From Phorcus lineatus (lineage: Eukaryota; Mollusca; Gastropoda; Trochida; Trochidae), in NCBI GenBank assembly GCA_921293015.1, contig OV121083.1, positions 31,116,908 to 31,180,907 of the forward strand: a stretch of DNA of 64,000 bases. The letters are read 5' to 3'. Below the pieces are notes generated by a model. The model ran no database searches. It saw nothing but the letters and a program-made list of their open reading frames with translations, and was not told the DNA's origin. The translations under genes and the position numbers were made by a program. Of this stretch, positions 58,717 to 64,000 are shown piece after piece. The number at the start of each line of letters is the position of its first letter. The first letter of the stretch is position 1.

Positions 58717-59631
58717 CATTTGGGCCTTACTTTACAACATGACTGTTCTTGGAATGACCATATAAATGAAATTGCTAAAAAGGTTGCCCCAATGGTTAAT
58801 TGTCTGAGGAGTCTCAAATATAGATTGAACCGAAAAACATTAGAGATAATGTACAAACAGTTCATTCTTCCTGTATTTGACTACTGTAGTCATATATGGG
58901 ATAACTGTACAAAACAACAAGCAGATATGTTAGAAAAACTTAATCTTGATGTTCTGAGAACTGTGTGTGGTGCCGTCCATGGTACGAGTCATGATAAAAT
59001 ATATAAAGAAAAAAATTGTAAACCATTAATCCATAGACGATATGTAAACAAATTAAGTTTGTTTTATAGTATGGTTAATAATAATACACCAAGTTATCTT
59101 AGCAACCTTGTGCCTCATAAGATATTAGATGTTGTTGATTACAATCTTCGTGATGACTCAAAACTTCAGACCATAAACTGTAAAACAGTAAATTATACAA
59201 AATCCTTCCTTCTGGACACAGTTAAATTATGGAATTCATTACCGATAGAACACAGAAACTCCCAATCTTTATCGACATTCAAAAAAGCCATAGACACGGA
59301 AACTGAAATGCATACTCATTTCGACTTACATTATGGTAGTAGATTTTCTCAAATAATACATTCTCGCCTTAGACTTGAATGCAGCAACTTAAATGCACAC
59401 AAGTATGAAAGATTCATATCAGCAACTCCCGACTGTTCTTGTGGCCATAACTATGAAGATTATTTATTGTTCATGAATATAAGGGAAAATATGTTTTTCT
59501 ATAACAAAGGTTTTGACCTAAGATCGGTCCTATTTGGAAACCCAAATTGTTCCTCTTATGTAAATCATGAACTATTGATATCTGTGCACGAATTTATAGA
59601 TTTAACAGGCAGATTTGCATCGGATCCATAA
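58717..59631 (+). pseudogene. LINE ORF2 C-terminal region
   Basis: A 303-codon open frame (58720-59631) continues from the RT after a stop at 58714: LGLTLQHDCSWNDHI, IMYKQFILPVFDYCSHIW, LRTVCGAVHGTSHDKIY, and a Cys-containing end SATPDCSCGHNYEDYLLF. This is the normal thumb and post-RT region of CR1/Jockey-group proteins. The stop at 58714-58716 would end the native ORF early. Confidence 0.8.
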
Positions 59632-59899
59632 TTGATATATTTTATTGTTATATTGGTAAAGCTTGTTGGCGAGTACTGATTCATATATAGATAAATCATA
59701 TATTTTTGTAAATACACCATGACATGTTCTTTATCTTGCTGGCGTTCGTATAGATAAGTATATATATTCATTGTACAATCACCATGACATGTTCTATATT
59801 TTGTATTTTGGAGCGGTATTAACATAAGCTTCTATCTTGTTTACCAATCCAATTCTTTTCTGAAATAAATATGTTTAAACCATATAATGAAGAAGAAGA

Positions 59900-60800
59900 A
59901 GAAGAAAATTAGTTTATTAAAGTGTCACACTTCGCATTTAGACATATATTATACAATTATCAAACGCCGCTAATGGCTGAAATATTGCCCAAGCGGCGTT
60001 AAACTCACTCACTCATATAATTATCACATCAAATTAAAAAGCAAAGTCCAGCCTACATAGGCTTACAAGACACGTTATAACATAAAATAATTCTTATAAA
60101 TAAATGCTATTACTAAAATATTTGTAAAACAAGAGCCCCACACGCGTGCACTCACACACATAAAATTATCAGTAAAATAGGTAAAACAGGGTATAAAACA
60201 TTATTGGAGAAGATTATGTTTATACATTTTGTAGAGAGTGGCGGCAAGAGATTGGGAAAATAGGTTATTTAACATTATATAAGTTAGGTTATCAAACGGT
60301 AACATAGAGAGAAATGTTGGCTCAAACTTGGCTATTTTAGAAAAGAGTTCATACCTTAAATCGGAGTAATATGGACAAGTAATTAAAAAGTGACATTCAT
60401 CCTCAACAACATTAACATTACAGTGTGTACATATACGGTTTAAAAGAGTGGTAGTTGGGCGGGTAAAGCGGCCAAGTTCGATTTTTAGGGGCAGGGTCCC
60501 ACAGCGAAATTTAGCTAAAATACTACGATGTTCCCTTGGGGAGATATACTTAACATATTTTTCAGTGAATGGTGCAAGTTGACAAGTGCGATATGTGCGT
60601 AACTTATTACCGTTACGGTCGCCGTTGTCATTCCATAAACTAAGAAACCATTTTGTGTTATCATATTTTAACAACATATCTTTGACAATGGCAAAACTAA
60701 ACTGGTTATTGGTGATATCAATATTAGCACGTACAAAGAGAGCTTTTACAAGAATTGGGGATTGAGGCAGACCAGTTAAAAATTGCATTTAAAATGTTTA
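59900..60800 (-). pseudogene. LINE 3' fragment with zinc-type C-terminus
   Basis: An intact 195-codon frame 60788-60201 on the - strand: WNDNGDRNGNKLRTYRTCQ, REHRSILAKFRCGTLPLKIE, then RICTHCNVNVVEDECHFLITC (C-x2-C...H-x4-C). This is the C-terminal domain of the LINE group seen at 36 kb (ETGRW, CNLCN...DEFHYLL). No RT is present, so it is 5'-truncated at about 60800. Its 3' UTR carries the 53-bp SINE-tail insertion at 59962-60014. Confidence 0.75.
59951..60025 (+). repeat. 53-bp SINE-tail retroposon with 11-bp target duplication
   Basis: The insert 59962-60014 (starts AAACGCCGCTAATGG, ends AAACTCACTCACTC) is flanked by ATACAATTATC (59951-59961) and ATATAATTATC (60015-60025), one mismatch. 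It contains a GCCGCTAATGG...CAAGCGGC stem and an (ACTC)n tail. It appears to be only the 3' end of a SINE. Confidence 0.75.
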
Positions 60801-61619
60801 GAATATAATAAAACTCACCATTTAGGAACTAAGACATGATATATCCACTGAATAAGCAGTCTATAGAAGCAATATGTATACTATTTTAAACTCTCAGTTA
60901 TACACATGTTAATAATTAGATTTAATGATCCCCCACTCTCCTATTTAGTCATCCCAACTTGGAATTTAACTAAAAACCATCAAAAATAAAACCCAACACT
61001 ACTTTGATTTTGTATAGCTACTCTAGACGTTATTACTATGAGCAACATAATTATTATTTCAAACGTTAGGTAATGAACCTGTTGACAGTTGATGGCTGCC
61101 ATTTTGTCGTGTCTTCTTGGACTTTATTTCCGATTCTACTAAAAACTTATCAAATATACACACTAACATATCTATTAAAAACTTTTATCTTCCTACTCTA
61201 GAATCTTTTACTTTTAGTAATATGAAAATGATTCTTAACGTTCAGTACTAGGCAATAAATAATCCGCTACTCTTCTATAAGAACTTCCAATCTTGGAATA
61301 AATAAAGAAATTCTAAATTGGGACGGCTCTCTGTCAACTTCTGGAGCTGTATTATGTTTTTTAAACGGTTACAATAACAGCTTACAGGGCAGGAATAGAA
61401 TATCTTAGTTTCAAGATGATTAGTTATATAATCAATATTTTTTGGAAACTGAAAGAAATTCCAAGTTGGGACGCCTTTACAAAGAAGTTGGGGATTATCA
61501 ACAGTTGTTATGTCACTTATTGAAAAAGTAAGATATATATTATTGATATTAATACCATATTTTTGCTTCATGATGTTAGTTTTTATGTTTCTTCACTATT
61601 GAATTGTTAGTTTTTATAT
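60801..61619. other. Interior of element E, unassigned
   Basis: A 98-codon - strand frame at 61275-61571 has no recognised domain. TTCCAAGTTGGGAC-type words recur at 60950, 61290, 61312 and 61455, partly as inverted pairs. Confidence 0.35.
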
Positions 61620-61815
61620 TTTATGATCATTAAGGCAAGGTTAGGTTCTAGCCGTTCACTTATGCTTAATATTACCAATTTGGGACACTCAACTTACAAC
61701 AATATAAAAACGATGTAAGTAAAATATTTTTACATTTTAATTATTCAACTTAGCTACTAGACATATTGATAAGATAACAGTCTGGTTATACATTGTGAAC
61801 TTTTCTGGCCCTATC
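61620..61815. repeat. Repeat B, copy 2
   Basis: Direct match to 19320-19512. It leads into the right terminal inverted repeat of element E. Confidence 0.8.
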
Positions 61816-61989
61816 TGTTGTTTTGGCCAAAATTTTTTGTAATTAGTGCCCATTCATGGCTAATTTGTAGTTGACATGAAAGACTCACTGTCAAATTTAA
61901 GTCCTCTAAGATGCCACGTTGTCAAATTAACTCATCATTGAAACCATTCCTTGTTCGATAACGTCGTAGGATACATTGTTTAACAGGTA

Positions 61990-62485
61990 AGTCATTTCCA
62001 AACTTTTATGAAACGATGTATCAATAGAATTTGATCTCAAACTTTGTCAATATTCCTCCTATTTTTGGTAAAAAGAGATATTATCAAACTATATATGTAC
62101 ACTTAGTAATGTTTAAAAATTGTTAATAACATGTTTGTTAGCAATAACAGTATGCTGATTAGTGTTTTCACTCTGTTTATATCGATTCAGTTTTTATAGT
62201 TACATAAGACATTACAAAATGCGAAAACAAAGATTTTTCAACAATGTATTTTTTTTGGCAAAATGCGGTAAGACTTTGTTCAATTATTCCTCAAATGGAC
62301 ATTTAAATCAGTTTTGTTTACAATGCATTCTATGTTCAATGGCTCGTAGACGATGAGAGATAAATACTAGTGAGTGAGTTTGTGTCTAACGCCGCTTGGG
62401 CAATGTTACAGCCATTAGCGGCTTGAGATAAATACTAGCCATTAGGTCAAGTAATTGATTATAAAGTTGAATTTTCTATGTAGGT
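61990..62485. repeat. Repeat A, copy 2 (inverted relative to 18.8-19.2 kb)
   Basis: Reverse-complement match to 18758-19205. It is interrupted by the 54-bp SINE-tail insertion at 62371-62424, which is absent from the other copy and so is younger. Confidence 0.8.
62357..62438 (-). repeat. 54-bp SINE-tail retroposon with perfect 14-bp target duplication
   Basis: The insert 62371-62424 is flanked on both sides by GAGATAAATACTAG (62357-62370 and 62425-62438). It is the same sequence as at 59962-60014, in the opposite orientation, with the GCCGCTTGGGCAATG stem region and a GAGTGAGTTT end. The empty site is preserved in repeat A copy 1 (near 18820-18835). Confidence 0.85.
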
Positions 62486-62661
62486 ACGAAATATATATAC
62501 CTATATTATTTAACAACACATTTTTTTATGAAATTCATATAGGAATAAGAATATTGATGATTCAATAACCGATCTTAAGATGGTTTATATATATAGATGT
62601 AAAAGTTAAATGTTCATGGTTTATGAATCAAATATTCTTTAAAAATAATAAACTGAATATT

Positions 62662-62718
62662 GGTCTCCATGAGTTCATTACCAACCGGTTTCACAACATA
62701 GTGATCATCATGGTAACT
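62662..62718. repeat. Interspersed repeat fragment, inverted copy of the window start
   Basis: Reverse-complement match to 17-76, centred on ACCGGTTTCACA and AGTGATCATCAT. Confidence 0.5.
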
Positions 62719-62990
62719 TATGTCAGTTGAAAGAAGACTTTTTCATTAAAATGTTAAAACCTCAACTTAATGCTTAAGAATAATAACATATTGTGTCCAT
62801 CCTACCACTTGCTATATTGTGACGTCATACCATTGTTATGTCAATTATATTGTGACATCATAACGTCATAACTGTTTTTGTAAGACTCCCTGAAGATATC
62901 AATGAAACATGTTGGAGTAATGATGGCTATGTGTCATTTTTTGTCTTTGAATATATAATACTGTATACTTGTGAACTCTTTTTCAAATAT

Positions 62991-62995
<5 letters not shown>

Positions 62996-63037
<42 letters not shown>

Positions 63038-63065
63038 TTATACATACTTATACATACTTATACAT
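62996..63065. repeat. (TA)n tract followed by three 10-bp ACTTATACAT units
   Basis: About 40 bp of alternating TA, then ACTTATACAT three times, leading directly into the hairpin at 63059. Confidence 0.95.
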
Positions 63066-63105
63066 TGTGTTGCTAATGGTATAGCAATTAGCAACACAAT
63101 GTATA
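63059..63105. repeat. Perfect 19-bp inverted repeat (hairpin)
   Basis: TATACATTGTGTTGCTAAT at 63059-63077 and its exact inverse at 63087-63105 are separated by the 9-base loop GGTATAGCA. Confidence 0.95.
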
Positions 63106-63109
63106 TATA

Positions 63110-63744
63110 TATATAAACACTCATAAAGTGACGGTAAGTTTCGGTCGTAACGTATTCATAAATGACCTACCTCTAATTTAAAAGTAAAACTACGTCCATG
63201 TCACCTTCTTAATTAGATTAATTAATTCAATTAGTGAAAGGCGCGTTTTATGGCGTCATCGCAAGATGTATTTGCCGAGATCGAGGTTTAATGGTTTAGT
63301 CTCAGCCAGCTCAAAAGTGAAATATGCATGCAAGCGTAACCAAAGTGTTAATTGGAATTTCTATAGAGGGATTAGCTATAGTCTGTTTCAAGACTATACT
63401 GGTCATTACATACAGTTATATAGTACATTCGCTAGTCAGGTCAGCAGCAAAACGAGATGTAAATCACTTCATGATATTTTATTCAACATTCATTTTAATA
63501 AACCATACATTCAATTAAAATTTTATATATATTACATTTTCAATGGACAGAATTCAACAATAGATAGCACATAAACATAGCACTTCTGCACACTATAGTT
63601 TTCTAAAAATTGATATACAAAAATAAATAAATATTTCAATTATATAGAATAGAAAGATGGAATAGCACTGTCACATAAAACATAGGAAGTATAGCACAAT
63701 CATGACCACTATTGCACACTTTATTACAACTTCAATACACAATT
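63110..63744. other. No recognised gene; possible 3' flank of the MULE relic
   Basis: A 102-codon + strand frame at 63266-63574 has no known motif and lies in AT-rich sequence. Confidence 0.3.
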
Positions 63745-64000
63745 CTTAATCTAAATGTACAAGGTGGGACACTGCATCTACATAAAGCATGATGTCTCTC
63801 TGACCATTTCGAAACTGATCTTTTAATGCCTGTAGCCTATCTTCCAAATCACGATATGCCTTCTTCTTTTGGTCTACGATTGCCGGTGGCACTGAGCTGA
63901 ACAATCCTGATTTCTTTCAGCGCCTGCTGTCTTTTCAGGACAGTCAGAAGTCTATAGATGTTTGGATATGGGTGGCCAACAAGTTTGTTCAATTTACTCT
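63745..64000 (-). pseudogene. C-terminus of a probable MULE-type transposase, cut by the window edge
   Basis: On the - strand from the window end: NKLVGHPYPNIYRLLTVLKR, QALKEIRIVQLSATGN, a one-base frame change, KKKAYRDLEDRLQALKDQF and a clean stop after SHLVHLD at about 63748. The series HPNIxxxLxxLKxxQ...KxxxYRDLxxR at a protein end resembles MULE/FLYWCH-associated transposase genes. The catalytic part is outside the window, so the assignment is provisional. Confidence 0.45.

Larger units (their letters stand above)
57626..59895 (+). mobile_element. 5'-truncated LINE (CR1/Jockey group) with 14-bp target duplication
   Basis: The direct repeat ATATAATGAAGAAG lies at 57626-57639 and 59882-59895, bracketing the element. 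The 5' end falls inside the RT N-terminus. The 3' UTR contains AATAAA close to the end. The right duplication merges with a GAA run, so the element may use a GAA-type tail. RT and C-terminal frames are well kept, indicating a fairly young insertion into element E. Confidence 0.8.
56715..61915. mobile_element. Long-TIR DNA element E, 5.2 kb, carrying two LINE insertions
   Basis: The left arm 56715-56885 is the inverse of 61745-61915, a terminal inverted repeat of about 170 bp with several differences. Shared blocks include CATCTTAGAGGACTTAAATT, AGCCATGAATGGGCACTAAT and CAGACTGTTATCTTATCAAT. Left outer bases are GCGTGACATC and right outer bases GATGCCACGT; a CG duplication is possible but uncertain. 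There is no transposase. The interior contains LINE remains and repeated TTCCAAGTTGGGA-type words. A related end fragment is at 19320-19512. Confidence 0.75.

Noticed and set aside
62931..63116. 61-codon open frame rich in Tyr and Ile
   Set aside because: Translation of the (TA)n tract and its flank.

Overview
The window is a transposon-rich, AT-rich stretch of an animal nuclear genome. The organism is probably a mollusc. That rests on long introns, decayed non-LTR retrotransposons of several clades, Polinton-type gene remnants, and short SINE-like copies ending in (ACTC)n of a kind I associate with mollusc genomes. I saw no rRNA, tRNA or CRISPR array. I could not run searches, so family names come from motifs read by eye.

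Host gene: two exons on the + strand fit one immunoglobulin-superfamily gene. A signal-peptide exon (1526-1601) ends in phase 1. An Ig-domain exon (24188-24451) is phase 1-1. If they belong together, the first intron is 22.6 kb and nearly everything after 24.45 kb is a second intron of more than 39 kb.

Region 0-24 kb holds a Gypsy fragment apparently split by a pogo/Tigger transposase relic (2.7-5.7 kb), a Tx1/L1-like LINE (5.7-10.7 kb), an APE-type LINE of another clade (10.7-15.8 kb), an inverted-repeat element with a SINE-like core (16.15-16.99 kb), a piggyBac-like MITE flanked by TTAA (19.5-20.9 kb) and LINE fragments. Region 25-26.2 kb holds the 3' end of a LINE with an RNase H domain.

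Region 27.5-32.8 kb is a degraded Polinton/adintovirus-type element: packaging ATPase (-), protein-primed DNA polymerase B in two pieces (+), two small virion-like C-terminal ORFs (+), a coiled-coil ORF (-) and a capsid-like ORF (+) with one frameshift. The polymerase is split by 4.26 kb flanked by a perfect 25-bp direct repeat.

Region 32.8-56.7 kb is a nested stack. One Jockey/I-like LINE on the - strand was cut by three insertions that can be read to the base: a 9.2-kb CACTA element (33867-43092, TSD TAT) that itself carries another LINE, a Tx1-like LINE (about 43155-46602, TSD CAGACTT) with an uninterrupted 662-codon ORF, and a 6.5-kb TIR element (47947-54478, TSD ACT). Removing the first two rejoins the Jockey reading frame exactly.

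Region 56.7-62 kb is another long-TIR element containing a 5'-truncated LINE with a 14-bp TSD and a second LINE fragment. The window ends with 53-54-bp SINE-tail copies, a (TA)n tract, a perfect 19-bp hairpin and the C-terminus of a probable MULE transposase.
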